Part shown: piece by piece, positions 51,453-63,903 of the stretch | Numbering within the stretch: position 1 is the stretch's first letter | How the letters are laid out: each line of letters opens with the position of its first letter | Source: Cristatella mucedo | Taxonomy: Eukaryota; Bryozoa; Phylactolaemata; Cristatellidae | DNA: 64,000 nucleotides | Direction of reading: 5' to 3' | Assembly (NCBI GenBank): GCA_009760855.2 | Contig: WPIO01000028.1 | Location: 558,001-622,000, forward strand | The notes under the pieces: generated by a model | Told to the model about the DNA's origin: nothing | Seen by the model: the letters and a program-made list of their open reading frames with translations, nothing else | Database searches by the model: none | Translations under genes and position numbers: made by a program

Positions 51453-52162
51453 TATTTCCTTGCAGTTGACATCGATTATAGCCTGGCGATCCATGGTAAG
51501 CAATCGGGGCCAGACGTCTCAAAGATGCTCCGAAAGTGCCTTATCAGGTCACAGGGTCGATGCAGTGCATCCTTGACGGGAGTTGGGCCATAAAAGTACC
51601 TTTTTTTTACTGCTAAAGCTGCACCGGTGTGATCCCAACTACTACGCTCAAGCATCGGATTCAGTGACGAGTTATAGGCCGTTGCGCTACCCTCCTATAA
51701 ATTCTTTTTGACACGTCTCAAACCTGACGCGAAAGAAGCCTGCCTCAGAAGAGTGGTCAAGCTTTGCATTCTCGTGCATCGACGCTTGTTCGGACTTTGA
51801 CGGTGATTGGTAAAAATCGAATCATGCTAGCTGTCAGTCGCTGCTGTTCTTAAATGTAACTTAATTAGCTACTGTATCGACGCTTTGCATTCGTGATATT
51901 TATCTTTTGCATAGCTCCTGTGTATCAGGTAGAAACTAGCGTGTTAGTCGACGTACGTATCCGATGGTGGGGCACAGAGCCCACCTCACCCCTTCTGGAT
52001 TTGGAATTGTTTTTAATTTCTCGTGACAGTTATAGACGTCTGCTACTGTGGCATCGAGGGATAAGTTTGCAAGTTAGCTCTCGTAGGCATGGCTGTTGGG
52101 GATTCTGGAGACGAATAGATTCAAGTATCCTGGCTAGCCTATTGCTATGCAGCACTAAGAGA

Positions 52163-52466
52163 AGACCTCGCTTTTAGTTCCTATGCTCCCAAAGCCTGGA
52201 ACTCACTACCGATGCACGTCACAACGTAACCTAACGTGATGACATTTAAAAAGAAGCTTAAAATGCACCTGTTTATTACAGCATGAGTGAGTCGTTGTGA
52301 TTCGTCCTTCATGTGCATGTGCCTGCTTGCACTTTGCCTGTGCTAGCGGATGTTACCACCAATCATTTGGTAATGCTTTCTATACAGCATCTGAAATGTG
52401 CCTAGAAAGAGATTCGGTTCTCTTAGGGTGCTTTTCAAATGTATTATTATTGTTATTATTATTATC
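52163..52466 (+). mobile_element. Degenerate LINE-A 3' fragment
   Basis: TTCCTATGCTCCCAAAGCCT (SYAPKAWNS region), 3' UTR remnants, diverged hairpin tail at 52395-52440 and ATT run. Confidence 0.8.
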
Positions 52467-52559
52467 AGCACTAGGTCAGCGAAGTATTATATGAGCACGG
52501 AGAGCAAGCACCCATTATGAGCACACCAGGACGGTTCGGATAGATGGAGCAAATGTTGT

Positions 52560-53050
52560 GCCTAATAATGGGTTTTAGTTTAGCTCTCAGTGTCATTTGA
52601 GTCAGGGATTGTCGTTATGTTAGTCAGGTGAGTTCCAGGCTGGATGGCATAGTAAATGAAGGCTTGGTCTCCAAAGGACTTTGGTTTGGTTAGCGATACA
52701 GCTGAGTAAGCTGAGTAAGAGAAGAGAGTAGTGGGAGGGTATGACCCATGAGCAAGGTATTCGAATAGGAAAGCTTGGTTAAGAGTAGCCTAGAGGGACC
52801 TGATTGAGAGGGATAGGACCTTAAAGTCGATGCACATCTTGATGAGAAGCCAGTGCAGGTCGAGAAAATTTGTGTAATGTGGCTGCTGATGGATTGCTGT
52901 TGTTAGCAGTTCGTGTAATGTGTACACAAATGACAAGCTTAGTTGCCGAAATTTTTATCATCTATAAATATCTTATTGCAGAGGCAGGAAGACCTGAAAG
53001 TAAGGATTTACAGAAGTCCAGAGGCGATGCCTCACATCACTTAACTATGT
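52560..53050 (-). mobile_element. Degenerate LINE-A fragment
   Basis: Reverse complement of the C-terminal RT region (AGTTCCAGGCTGGATGGCAT, GGTCTCCAAAGGACTTTGG, AGCCAGTGCAGGTCGAGAAA). Again opposite to its left neighbour. Confidence 0.75.
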
Positions 53051-54044
53051 TGGCTGGCCGGGTAGCCTAGCGACATTTGGTCTGCTTATAAGCCTGTTCA
53101 TTGTTTTAGGAGTGATGAGAAGACTAGTCTCCGTGTTAATCATTGTCTTACAAGTGAAAAGGAAAAACTCGGAAAAAGCATCGATGGTTGTGAACTGCCC
53201 ATTCTCCCATCCTTCGATAGTGGAACCAGTGGAGAAGGAAGATGCCAGGCCTAGCCGATGTTATTGCTATTAACTTTCTAGTTGGGTATGCCAGTGTCAT
53301 ATTCACTCTATTATCCTCATGTCTAATATTGTGGCCACGTGTATGCGTTCGAGCCGTAGAGCATCCATGAGCAAATCTAACTTGAACTTACAAAGATTTA
53401 AGTTGTCCCAGGGAATCTGACTGCTGCGAAAGCAGTGTCTAATTGATAATTAAACGACTTGGACCCGACTCCAGGGGTTTATGTGAGTCTTATAAGCAAT
53501 ATACTGACACTTGGCCTTGAGATGATAAGTACTTAAAGTACCATGCAGCTATTAAAATCCTACTAAGACCAATTGTTTGCCCTGTTATTAGCGTTGAAGC
53601 TCACTCAGGGGGTTCGAGATAGATTGGCAGTAACACCTGGGGTATTCGGCTGTGCTGTGACGTAACTATGCATATAGCATAAGTTCGACGGCCTAAAAGA
53701 GATAGTCGAGCGCTCAGGAAATGTGATATCTAATGATAGTCTCTTTACATTCTGTCTCCTCATTATTGCACACGTAGCTTACCACTTACTAAAATTGGGA
53801 GTCTCCCAGCTGGTCTTAACCTTCGTCCTACTTTCGCATGTCCACCCTGTCTGTAATTTGCAGTGACTGTCACACTTGGTCTTGTCACTCACCCAAAGTA
53901 GTGGTGTAAATAACGGCGGAGCCGCGATGTCTGCTTCTTTCTTGTTAATTTGTTTAATAAATTGAACGTCCTATCGAGATTCTTGGGATTTAGGCGTATG
54001 CCAGCAATTGCTTGCCGACGTGTTAACGATTGGCTTTAATCCTT
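53051..54044. other. Intergenic, nothing recognised
   Basis: No coding segment or repeat seen. Confidence 0.5.
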
Positions 54045-54300
54045 GTATGTATGTATCTCCATCAGTAACTCCACAAAGTCATAAAGACCATGTGGGTGTT
54101 ACGCAGGAGAGTTTTGTATAGCGCACTCACAGCCTAAGCGGCTTTCGGTACGCATTCGGTAGCCAACAGACTTCGTCTCACGCAACAAAGAGAAAGTGAT
54201 GTGCCACAGTCGGCAGTTGGAGAGTAGATGTCGTTGCGTAAGAATTGTGGAAGCGAGTTCCACAGTCTAGGACCAACTGAGCTAAAGCTTCTGTCGCCAA
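54045..54300 (-). mobile_element. LINE-B 3' end fragment with internal deletion
   Basis: Shares GTAACTCCACAAAGTCATAA and CGCATTCGGTAGCCAACAGA with the other LINE-B ends. About 70 bp are missing near 54198 compared with the copy at 22565. Confidence 0.85.
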
Positions 54301-55439
54301 CAAATCCTTAATGCTTCGCTTAGCTCGTGCTAGTCACGCTCTGCTTGGTGGCTTCTCTTCGTGTCATAAAGCAAGCACATGATCTGGGCCCGGATAGCAT
54401 AGAACTGTCAGCACGAAGGGAGCACTGGTTTTGCTTTCGTTTGGCTGTAACTTGCTGTAAAAAATTTGAAAATTAAATTGTTTATAGCAATTGCGGCTTA
54501 TCTTTCGTAAAATGGGCTATGGGTGGCACCTAGCTAACCGGTTCAACTTTTAATGCTTTTGTATGCCCCATATTGTTTTGTTATAGCGATGTGCAAGAAG
54601 CCGAGAGTTAACTGTAGCACCAAGAAGGGAGCGTCGCTCAGTTGGAAAACAAGCGACACATAAGTTATGTAGGTTTCTTTCCTTCTTGCCTCTTCTGCAA
54701 CTCAAAACTTGCCCTTCTGCTTTGCTTTTGCACCATTACACCTCGCAGATTGTGCACTTGCGGTCGCCATGCCACCAGTTAGCAAGGCCGTTGTTTAGTC
54801 GCTTCAACGATCCCGGTCGGGTGCATGCCTATCCGATCTGCACTCGATGCCAATGTAGTATAAGGTTGAGAAAAATTTCGTGGTGATTTTAATTATAATT
54901 TAACGAATTTGATTACGGTTTAATGATTCTCTGTATCCAAGTATCCAAGCGTCTTTAGTTGACCAAAAAACTAGTGATTGCTGTGTACCGCTTGAGTAAG
55001 ACTGACCGGGACATAGGCGACGCCGTGAGTCTCGGCCTGCCCCAAGCGAGTCGCTCACCTCGCACTGTACCAATGTCACTTGACACTCGAGCAACAACCG
55101 AAATTCCAAAATGGACAACTGTCTTCGGCTTAGTAGCGTTACTGTGGCTCCGGCGGGCCAGATCTAAGGAGTCTCACGAAGGCACAAGCGTGGATATAGG
55201 CGATGCAAGAGACTCGATCTCTATTCCTCTCAAAGCGTCTATATATGAGAGCCCGGGGAAATACCGGCTTTGAGGAATGCCCTTAAGACGGAGAATATAG
55301 TTACGTCGGTAATGCACCGTACACTAGTGGAGGACGCTGGTCTGTTCCAATTGCTCAATCACTTGCCGCAGGGCGTTCGCACAAATTGCAACATTAGCAG
55401 CACTCACGACAGCTTCTTCTCGAACCTTCGATGTTTCTC
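54301..55439. other. Intergenic, nothing recognised
   Basis: A 104-codon open stretch at 54959-55273 has no recognisable similarity. Confidence 0.45.
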
Positions 55440-55745
55440 TGGCTTGGACGAAGGCCGATATGCAGCCGTCGTCCTCTATCCTACCATTGATAACCTATTG
55501 CACGTAGCTTAGGTACAAGCCGGCACGAAGCTGTGGGGTCAATCAACCCGCAGCTGTCGCTGATAAGCAGAGGCGGGAAGAGCGGATCGGCAACGAGAGT
55601 TGGTGCGCATGGACGCTGGGGAGAACCTCCGTGTGCTGTTGTGGTGCGAGCGTCAGCCGAATACACGGTTGTTCAAGTCCCCGCGTTGTTTCTGTGTCGT
55701 CACCTATGTGTTGTCGGAGCGTCAAACTTCAAGCTATTTCGGCCT
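55440..55745. repeat. LTR-like direct repeat, left copy
   Basis: About 300 bp shared with 59053-59350: GGCTTGGACGAAGGCCG, TGCACGTAGCTTAGGTA, GCTGTCGCTGATAAGCAGAG, GTGTGCTGTTGTGGTGCGAG. Divergence is considerable, with indels. Confidence 0.75.
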
Positions 55746-56380
55746 GTTCATGATCTCTTGCGAAGCGTTCGATGGCTACGGAGACTTCGTCGGCTGGCGG
55801 CTAGGGTTCGAAAGGTAGATTGAGCAACCGGGTGAGTAGCACCTGTATTTGCTCATTGCGATTCAAGCCAAGGCTTTCACGTTTGCGTCGAGTCTCCCGA
55901 AGGACGATTATGCAGCGCTGCATCAAGCCTTGGTGTGAGGATTCAACAGCCCGGCCGAGAGGAGTACGGCTGCGTTGCAGATGCGGTACAAGCTGGTCGG
56001 ACAGAGTAGCCTGACAGGAGCGACCAGTCGTAGTAGCTAGCGGCGACAGAGCAGCGAGCGGGACCGGTTAGGGAGGTGAAGTTAGCCTGGGTGACGGTGT
56101 TCTTCGAACCGGCAACAGTGTGCCAGACGGCGATGGTTGTCTTCGACGTAGCAACAATGTGCCAGGCGGCGACGGTCAGCCAGGCGGCAGTAATGCACCA
56201 CGAGACGGCGGGCGGAGAGGCGGTGGCGGGCGGAGAGGCAACGGCCTCTGCCGGAGAAGCGGCTGCTTCCGCTGAAGATGTGGCGAGAGAAGCTGTGGCG
56301 TCCGCCAGCGGAGGCCTAGCGAGGGGTGGGCGGGGGGAAATGTCCCCGGGCGCCAAGGTCAAGGTGGAACTAGAAGCAAA
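55746..56380. other. GC-rich sequence right of the left repeat
   Basis: Imperfect repetition of GGCGGCGACGGTCAGCCAGG-type and GGCGGGCGGAGAGGC phrases, open on both strands (112 and 176 codons). Possibly the internal part of a decayed LTR element; no protein family recognised. Confidence 0.35.
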
Positions 56381-56460
56381 ATCAGCAAATGTAAAGCGCC
56401 TAGAAAGAGATTGAGTTCTGTGAGGGCAATTTATCAAGTGCATTGTTATTGTTATATAAA
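56381..56460 (+). mobile_element. Isolated LINE-A 3' tail
   Basis: AGCAAATGTAAAGCGCCTAG through the hairpin to AAGTGCATTGTTATTG. No RT attached. Confidence 0.82.
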
Positions 56461-56877
56461 ATGGATTGTGCATATTTTTTTAAACTATTTCATATGAGAA
56501 TACCAATCTTGATTTCAAGCAAGTCCTTGTTTCGACGGACTTTACTATTGCTGGCTGAGCTAGTAAAGCGTGTTCACAGACTTTGACTAAGCTATAGCTT
56601 GATGATCTGGCGGCATACACGCGATGATACGGAATAACGAGCGAGCTTTAACCTCATGTATTCGGCTGCGCTTATAGCGAAACAACCACACGGCCGTTCA
56701 ACACTCCGTCCGCGTTCCAACTGCCCTCCCCATCTGCTCGCCCCATCCTGCCTGCCGCAGGCAGGTTGCTCGCCAAGGGCGAGCCTGGCCTGCTATGCCG
56801 TGTCAAGGGCAGGTCAGCGTGCAGTGACTGAGCATCAACATACTATTAGACCACAATAGCTAGGCTTACTTAACTGG

Positions 56878-58100
56878 CTTACTACGACACCACAGCAGTC
56901 ACGTCTGGCCACTTATCAGGTGTCCAAAAGAGAATAATGTCCAGAAATGAGAAGGCAATTTTTGTAAACGGATAACCAGAGCGTAAATCTGGCAGGAGTT
57001 TGTGCTGCAAGTCAAGACTCCGTATAATTACCTTTTAGGAACAATAGTGAGCACCTACTTATTTTTTTAAGAGCAAATCTGATGGGAGAAGAACTGAAGA
57101 AAGTCTTAGCCATCACGGTCAAGCGTGACTTTGCAACAAGATATAGTGCAGGAGTGGTGGCTGTGCTAGCTACCAATTATGGACTGAAGAGAACTTCATA
57201 TCTTTTGGAGCAACTGCCTGAAGATTCAAGTGGAACACTTGAAACAAGAAGTGAAGCTGGCAGCCTCGTACATTGTATTTTGAACTTTTCGGCTAAATTG
57301 CAATTTTGGTAAGCATCTTAAGGAAGATTGACTGCATTCAGAAAAGATTGCATTATCCAAAGGTGAACTTCAACGACGCCTCTTGTGACCTCTACTCTCT
57401 TGAGATTGAGTGGTCAAGATACCGAGATTGTTCTAAAAATTACTATATTATAAAAGAACATTTGAATTGTGGGGAGTTGTAGTTGAACGAAAGAAGCCGC
57501 TGAAGGACACGGATTCCTGGAGAACTCTCTCAAGATGTTGGTCTGAAGGCAGAGGAGATTTCAAGAATAAGGAATGGCAGAGTAGACTATCTCCGACAAG
57601 AAATTACAACTAGGTTTTCCGGCTCACAGAGCTTGATGCCAAATTTGGTATCTTGTTCGACGTGTTTTAAGACACTCGACCAGACCAAACTCCGCCAGCA
57701 ATGTATTGATCACGGAAGATATTATTGCTCAGACATTGATGGACCAGAGCTGTACAACGAAACATGTGACAGCAAAATGCTTCTTCCCACAAGTCGTGAC
57801 TCGGCACTAAAGACACCACTGGAACTCATGTCTTTCATTGTCAGTTATGAAGATGTGTTTCCTAGTTTTGGAGTTGCTTTGCAAGTTAGTCTCACCACAG
57901 CTGTATCAGTTGCCTGTTGTGAACGTTTTTTTTTGGCAAGCTGGAGATAATCCTGTCTTATCTGAGAGCATCGATGTGGTAAGATTGACTCCCGGCTTGT
58001 CCTTGTTAAGCATAGATAGAGGAATACTGGAAAATTTTTACTACACTATAACATACCAGTTTCCAACGTTCAATGAAAGAAAAGTTTACCTAAGTTAAAG
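56878..58100 (+). pseudogene. Decayed hAT-like transposase, plus copy
   Basis: Segments read SGHLSGVQKRI, then EELKKVLAITVK, a central LRQEITT segment, DSALKTPLELMSF and AVSVACCERFF (the hAT C-terminal dimerisation motif region), and LSIDRGILENF. Numerous stops and frameshifts. It shares the same DNA with the minus copy at 61690-62960. Confidence 0.8.
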
Positions 58101-59052
58101 CTGTGATAGCTACCTCGTACTTTTACCACATTTAACAAAACTTTCTCGACTCGCTATGCCTCCTAGCGTGTTCTTCTTGCATTTCTTAAGCGGAAGATCG
58201 ATTTTGCAGCACTATTATGCCTCTGTCCGCCAGAGAGGCGATGGGGTCATCCAGAAAGAAACTGGTGGAAAGCGAGCCAGCGCCGACGGTTCGTGAGAAG
58301 ACGGTGGCAGTGAGCGAAGCATGCCGGCGGAAGTGGGCAGTGCTCCCGCTAAGGAGGCAGGCAAGACGCCCGCGAGGCGCTCGCCGAGCATCCGGAAGCG
58401 AAGGCCCATGAGCTGCAGCGACTGGGGTGGCACGCGGTGAGCTGGCTTCAGTCAGCGAAGTGCTTGCGGGGGAGACGTGCGACGCGCCAGCAGAGGACAC
58501 GCGCAAGACGCCTGAGACATAGGGAAAGTGCGAGACGACCCCGGTCCGTAAAATGGCGGCTCTGGGAATTCGTCAGGTGATTGCGGCTGGTAATGACTTA
58601 GAAATGGCGGCTGCGGTGGTCGGCTCTGCAATGACAACCAGTGTGGCACCAACAACAGATGTGGCATTTGCTTCCGACAAAAACGTGACAACAGTCGTTG
58701 CTAAGACGAAAACCCTAGAGACTTTTGCTGTGGGAAGAGGAGGCACAGGGCTAAAGTGTAAGCTTGAGCTATGGGGAGTGCTGGCTATGCGTCAGCTCGG
58801 CCGCCACTCTGGTGGTCTACGTAGCCAGCTGGTGGCCAAAGACCGCGCTCCAGCGTGCCTCCTCTGCCTGCCAGGGCAATTTGGTAGCCTGCACGCCTAT
58901 GATAGCATTGTTCGCTTAGCTAGTTATTCTTGGCGCTGTGTTTTGGCTGCAATGACATGGCATGTCATGGCTTCCTTTGCTACAAGTTGTGGATTCTTTG
59001 GTTATGTTTTGGTTGCACCATCTTGACATGTAACTTTTAGATCGCGGGCATG
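58101..59052. other. Sequence left of the right LTR-like repeat
   Basis: GC-rich part at 58220-58560, then a 157-codon open frame at 58553-59026. No recognised protein. Confidence 0.35.
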
Positions 59053-59350
59053 TGGCTTGGACGAAGGCCGGTATGCAGCTGCCATCGTCTAAGCTACCCT
59101 TGATTATCTCATGCACGTAGCTTAGGTATAACCTAGCACATAGCAGTGGTCTATCAACCCGTCGTTGATGAGCTGTCGCTGATAAGCAGAGGCGGGATGA
59201 GCTCAGACCTGCAAAGAGAGTTGGAACGGGGACGGAGGAAGGAACGGCTGTGTGCTGTTGTGGTGCGAGCGTCAGCAGAATAGAAGGTTGTTGAAGTACC
59301 GTCGGTGTTATGTGTCGTCGCTTCTGTTGTTTCAGAGCGTAATGCTTCAC
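59053..59350. repeat. LTR-like direct repeat, right copy
   Basis: Same orientation as 55440-55745 and 3.6 kb away. Between them lie the hAT copy and a LINE-A tail. It could be the end of one LTR retroelement that was later invaded, or two separate solo copies. Confidence 0.75.
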
Positions 59351-59639
59351 TTTCTAGAATCCAAATGCACCTTTTAATGACCCCTGAGCATATTTGTTCG
59401 CATGGATGTACTGCAGCAAGATCTAAAGTTTTGTGGCAGAGGCATGCAGTCTCCTTTAGCCCAGCCACTCCTGAAAATGTGAGACGCAGTGCTGCCATGA
59501 AGCCCTTCACCAAACGATGGTCGTGAAAATTACGATGTTGACCTAGGGTTGGTATAAGACACGTGATCACCATCTAACTTCACTGTATGACCTCTATCAA
59601 CACATTGGCTCAGCGAAAAGAGGTTATTGGCAAGCAGAG

Positions 59640-60815
59640 ATACAAGTAAAACACCTGGAAGTTTGGCGTCCACTCATGCAGTGCAAGCATGCAGCTGAAT
59701 ACGCACCGTACCCATGCCAATCGCTTCAAGCACTTCCCTGTCACCCATCATGACACTGCGAGCAATTTTCTCTTGGTATTTAAAGTTCGGGCTGTAGCGC
59801 ATATGCTACGTGGCTCCAGAGTCTCCGAGTGATTCCAGCTCTGATTTAAGCTGCTGGGCAGGCGAGTCGGCACTGGAAATGAAGGAATCTGTAATTTTTT
59901 CAGTGGCCTCTGATTCGTCGTTTTCATTCCTCTTCTTTTTACAGCATTGTGAGGCTTTATGACCGACAACCAAACAATTGTGGCACTTAACGATGAACTT
60001 GCAAGTATGCTGTTTTCCGTGAGCAGTTGGCGCAGCCGCTTTGCTTGCTTTCCATGCTCCATTCGAATCCACATGAGCCATCCCTTTCATACTCTTGCCA
60101 CGGGAATACCGATTTCGCCGCCTCAGACGCTTATGTAACAGCCTGCTCTGCACAAAGTCAATTGTTAGGTCACACGCATGCCTTGCTTCAAGCGCCATTT
60201 TCAGAGGCTGACACGACTCTGGTAGCTCACCAAGCATGCCGAGGACTATCTGTTCCTCCGATATGGTACCGCCCGCAGCCTGCAACTGCTTAGCAAAGTA
60301 CTTACTTTCACTGGCTTAGTCCTGGACATCTTCGCCTTTTGACTTTCGGAAAGATGCAAGCTGTTGATGTAAAAGCAGTAGACTCATCAGATTTCTCAAA
60401 GCATATATGGCATCCAGCTTCCGCCATGCCGCCGATGTGGTTTCCATGGCTCCGATGCCAGAGCTATTTCTGTACCGAGTCCAAAATAGCTACGACGAGA
60501 ACAAGCAAAGTGGTATCCGTACGCCGGTCAAACTCTCGCTGTGCCTTACCACACTCGTCGTCTTCTTTCTTGTCACTCTTACCAGCAAGAGGTGAGACAG
60601 CCACGGGCCGTCTGTCTTCGCCGTTTACGACAACTCGAAGGTCTTTGGTTATGAAGAAAAACTTTGCCCAAGTTCTCCAGAGCGCCCTATTATCACGCGT
60701 AAACTTTTCCAAACCAACGGTGTCAATGAACGCAGGGGCCATAACCTACGACCCGCAGTGCTGCCGTGAAGCCATTCACCAGTCAATGGTCGAAAAAATC
60801 ACGATGTTTAATAAC
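59640..60815 (-). pseudogene. Decayed Ty1/copia gag and start of protease
   Basis: Gag N-terminal part at 60742-60464 (ALWRTWAKFFFITKDLRVVV). A frameshift follows, then the central part and zinc knuckle CHNCLVVGHKASQC (C-x2-C-x4-H-x4-C) at about 59972-59931, then DSGAT of the aspartic protease followed at once by a stop codon at 59806-59808. The reading continues to about 59650 and is then lost. Integrase and reverse transcriptase are absent. A leader-like sequence of about 55 bp just before gag (60757-60812) recurs at 59487-59540. Confidence 0.85.
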
Positions 60816-61689
60816 GCAGTCGACAAACAGGGCGTGAACCACAGTAAAGACGGACGCAATGTTAGCAACAAACTGGTAAAATATATAGCAGTACTAAATG
60901 ATTGCTATTGGCTGAGCAAGCTACCGTGCATACACGTCTTGATGTCATTGGCTTCTCTTTAGGAATAGCCGCAGCTGCTTCGGCCGTGGCAGAGTTCAAT
61001 TGGCCTAACGGCAAGTGGTATTCAGTCAATCAGCAGTGGTCGGCGGCTCCAAAAATAGACCTGGTGTCCTTAGTCGGGAAGAACTGCACTGCAGATCAAG
61101 GTTAGATCGCTCGCTTTATCAAAGGCTCGGTGGCTGTAGAGCGCATTCAGCCTACAGAATATTCTTAGCCCCGTCTTGGGAAAGCCTAGAGGTACTGTCT
61201 GCCACCCCATTACAAAGAAAATGTTGCCCTACCCGGCGAGAGCAGGGCCTACGACATCGAAGCTACGTAATGGCGCGTGGTGGGCCTAGTACGTCCCGCG
61301 AGCCTCTTTTTTAAGCCCGGTCGGTAGCCTTAACATGATAACGTCATACATCGCTTAAACGCTATAACCAAATTCTTCCAAATTGGTTTCCGTGGTTATC
61401 CAAAACCACTGATTTCAGATATCACCAGCACCATCACATTTTCAATGCGGATATTATTGTCCAAGTTTCTTTGCAAAGAGCAGTCGCAGAAAAGCCGCGA
61501 AGTAGTAGCGTAATGAGACCATTCAACATCCGGGGAAAAGGGTGCAAATGGCACCCCTCCCTTGTCAAAAATTGCTGCAAAGTAGCTCCACCACAGAAAC
61601 ACACGGTAGCAAAACTACAGAACAAAAAACGTTTCTTAACTGTAGCGGTGGTGCAAAGTAGCCATCGCCGCTTAAAATTACGTGATTTT
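60816..61689. other. Sequence upstream of the copia remnant
   Basis: Would hold the 5' LTR of the minus-strand copia remnant. No matching partner LTR was found in the window. No coding segment recognised. Confidence 0.4.
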
Positions 61690-62960
61690 TTCTGGCCTTG
61701 AACGAGGCAAAATGGTCGATTACAGTTTGTAAGTCAATACTTTCCAGTGTTTCTTTATCAATGCTTAACAAGGCCAAATTAGAGAGTCGATCTTACCAAA
61801 TTGATGCTCTCAGATACGACAAGATTATCCTCAGCTTGTTAAGGGAGCTTTAAGAGATGGCTACTGATACAGCTACGGTGAGAAGACCTTGCAAGGTAAC
61901 TCTCAAATGACGAAACACATCTTCTCCATAACTGAAAGTGAAAGACATGAGTTCCAGTGGTTTATTTAGTGCTGAGTCCTGACCTATGATAGTAAGCTTT
62001 TTAGAGTCAAATATTTTGTTGCACAGCTCTGTTCCATCAAAGTCTGAACTATAGCAGCCTCCAAGATCTAGACACTGCTTGCCAAGTTTGGCCTGGTCAA
62101 GTGTCTTCATACGCTTCTCAACTTCCAACGTGAAACCAAATTTGACATCAAGATCTGAGAGCCAGGGAAATCTAGTTGTAATTTCTTGTCGCAGATATTC
62201 TATGCTGCTCTTCATTTATCTTGAAATCTCCTCCACTGTTGTAAGACCAAAATCTTGAGATAGTTCTTTCATGCGTCCTTCGGCTGATACTTCGTTCAAC
62301 TGCAACTCCCCACAATTTACGTCTCCTTTTGGCATGCAGTAGTAATCTTAGCATGGATCTTCCGGAAGGCTTGATAACTCAATCTCTAGAAACTTGAGAT
62401 CACAAGAGGCGTCATTAAAGTTCATCTTTGGATACTGCAGTCTTTGCTTAATGCGGCCAATCTTCATTACGATGCGGTACTAAAATGGCAACATAGTCAA
62501 ACAAATAAAGTTCTAAATGCAATGTAGAAGACTGCCAGCTCCATTTCTTGTTTTGATTGTTACACTTGTGTCTTCATGCAACTGCTTCAAAAGACTTACT
62601 ATGCTGTTAGGTTCATCATTGATAGCTTTCACAGCCTCTACTAATGCACTCTAGATTGTTGTAGAGTCGCAATTGACATTGATGGCTTAGACTTTCTTCA
62701 ATTCTTCCCACTTCTAAGTTGATCTTGAAAAGAATAAGTAGGTATTCTCTATGGTTACAAAAAGGCAATGACTACGGAATCTTGACTCGCAGCTTGAAAT
62801 CCTCCAAGTTTCATGCTGTGGTTAGCGCAGTTTACGAAATATTTCTTCTCATTTCTGGCAGGAATTCTCTTGTGGACACCTGATAAGTGGCCAGGCATGA
62901 CTTCGGCGTTGTCGTAGCACTGAAACTTGCTATTTTTTCAAGGATATTTTTTCTGATTCG
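61690..62960 (-). pseudogene. Decayed hAT-like transposase, minus copy
   Basis: Read from 62960 downwards: CYDNAEVMPGHLSGVHKRIP, KKYFVNCANHSMKLGG, an LL-HCI segment, EYLRQEITTRFPWLSDLDVK (62215-61850), DSALNKPLELMSFTFSYGED, VTLQGLLTVAVSV, LALLSIDKETLESIDLQTVI. This matches ZMYM/DUF4371-type hAT transposases. Several stops and frameshifts. Inverted relative to 56878-58100. Confidence 0.83.
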
Positions 62961-63157
62961 AGTTTATGGAATATGAGACCCGACATTGCAGCAGATCTTT
63001 GACCTAGAGTTAAAGAAAGCCCAGGAAAGACTCTTTGTTGGCGACTGTTTTGCTGGAAAAAATCAGCGTCGACATATATAACGACCTCAGACGATCTACT
63101 CGTCGTGTGCCGTCGTGTGCCAAATCAGGAGTTGATTGAAACGAAATTCTATAGCAC

Positions 63158-63903
63158 AGTAATGCCTCGGCTTAGGAGTTTAATTCGTTCCGTGCCGCCG
63201 AGGCTCGTAACTCAAATTACTCGATTGTAAAGTCAATTTTCCACATTGAAATTTATTGAAATGCCATTACTCCGTTCCGGACCCCAAAAGCACTGCGTTT
63301 TTTGTTGCACCTTTTCAAATTAAAAAGTGTACTTCTAGACAACGAATATTGTTTTAAAAGCAACACAATAGAATGTCTTGCAATGAACGGGTTTTATTAA
63401 TCCTAGCGTACAGGAGTAACTTGGAGATCAGACGCCTTGATGATGCTAATGGAGTTCGAGTAGAAAGGCTGAAATGAATATCTTAATCGTATTCGCCAAT
63501 TTTGCCCTTTTCGTCGGGCTTTCCTCGCTTCAGTTTATTGGCTGGGCCTTTACGCGGACGCACCGATCGTTATCAATTATGCGATGAACTCACAATGATA
63601 TTGTCTAAATATAGTACAGAATGTACTTAGCTGTTGCTACCGTAGTCGGATTTAACACCGGAGTCTGGCGATCTTGTGCGTTCAAGCACAACGATGGCTC
63701 GCTCGAGTCTGTCTGTGAGCGAACCAACAGGCCTACGCTTGGCGTCGTAGGGCATTGTCTTGCAATGGAACATCGTTCGCTGCCCTACCCTTATTGGCCC
63801 GAGTATTATTGGCCCGACACGCAGTGTGACGTTCGCTGTCGAAACTAACGATGGAGTGTGTGACGCTGGCTCGTAACGGAATTTTAGCTCGCAACTTGAT
63901 TAT
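63158..63903. mobile_element. Possible Tigger/pogo-like non-autonomous element
   Basis: The left end CAGTAATGCCTCGGCTTAGG continues with TTTAATTCGTTCCGTGCCGC, typical of pogo/Tigger-type ends. Near 63865-63900 a reverse-oriented relative (GGCTCGTAACGGAATTTTAG) is found. Terminal repeats are imperfect and no transposase is seen. Confidence 0.5.

Noticed and set aside
51600..51715. Minus-strand tRNA-like sequence (GGTAGCGCAACGGCC)
   Set aside because: The A-box half is suggestive, but the T-arm half does not fit.
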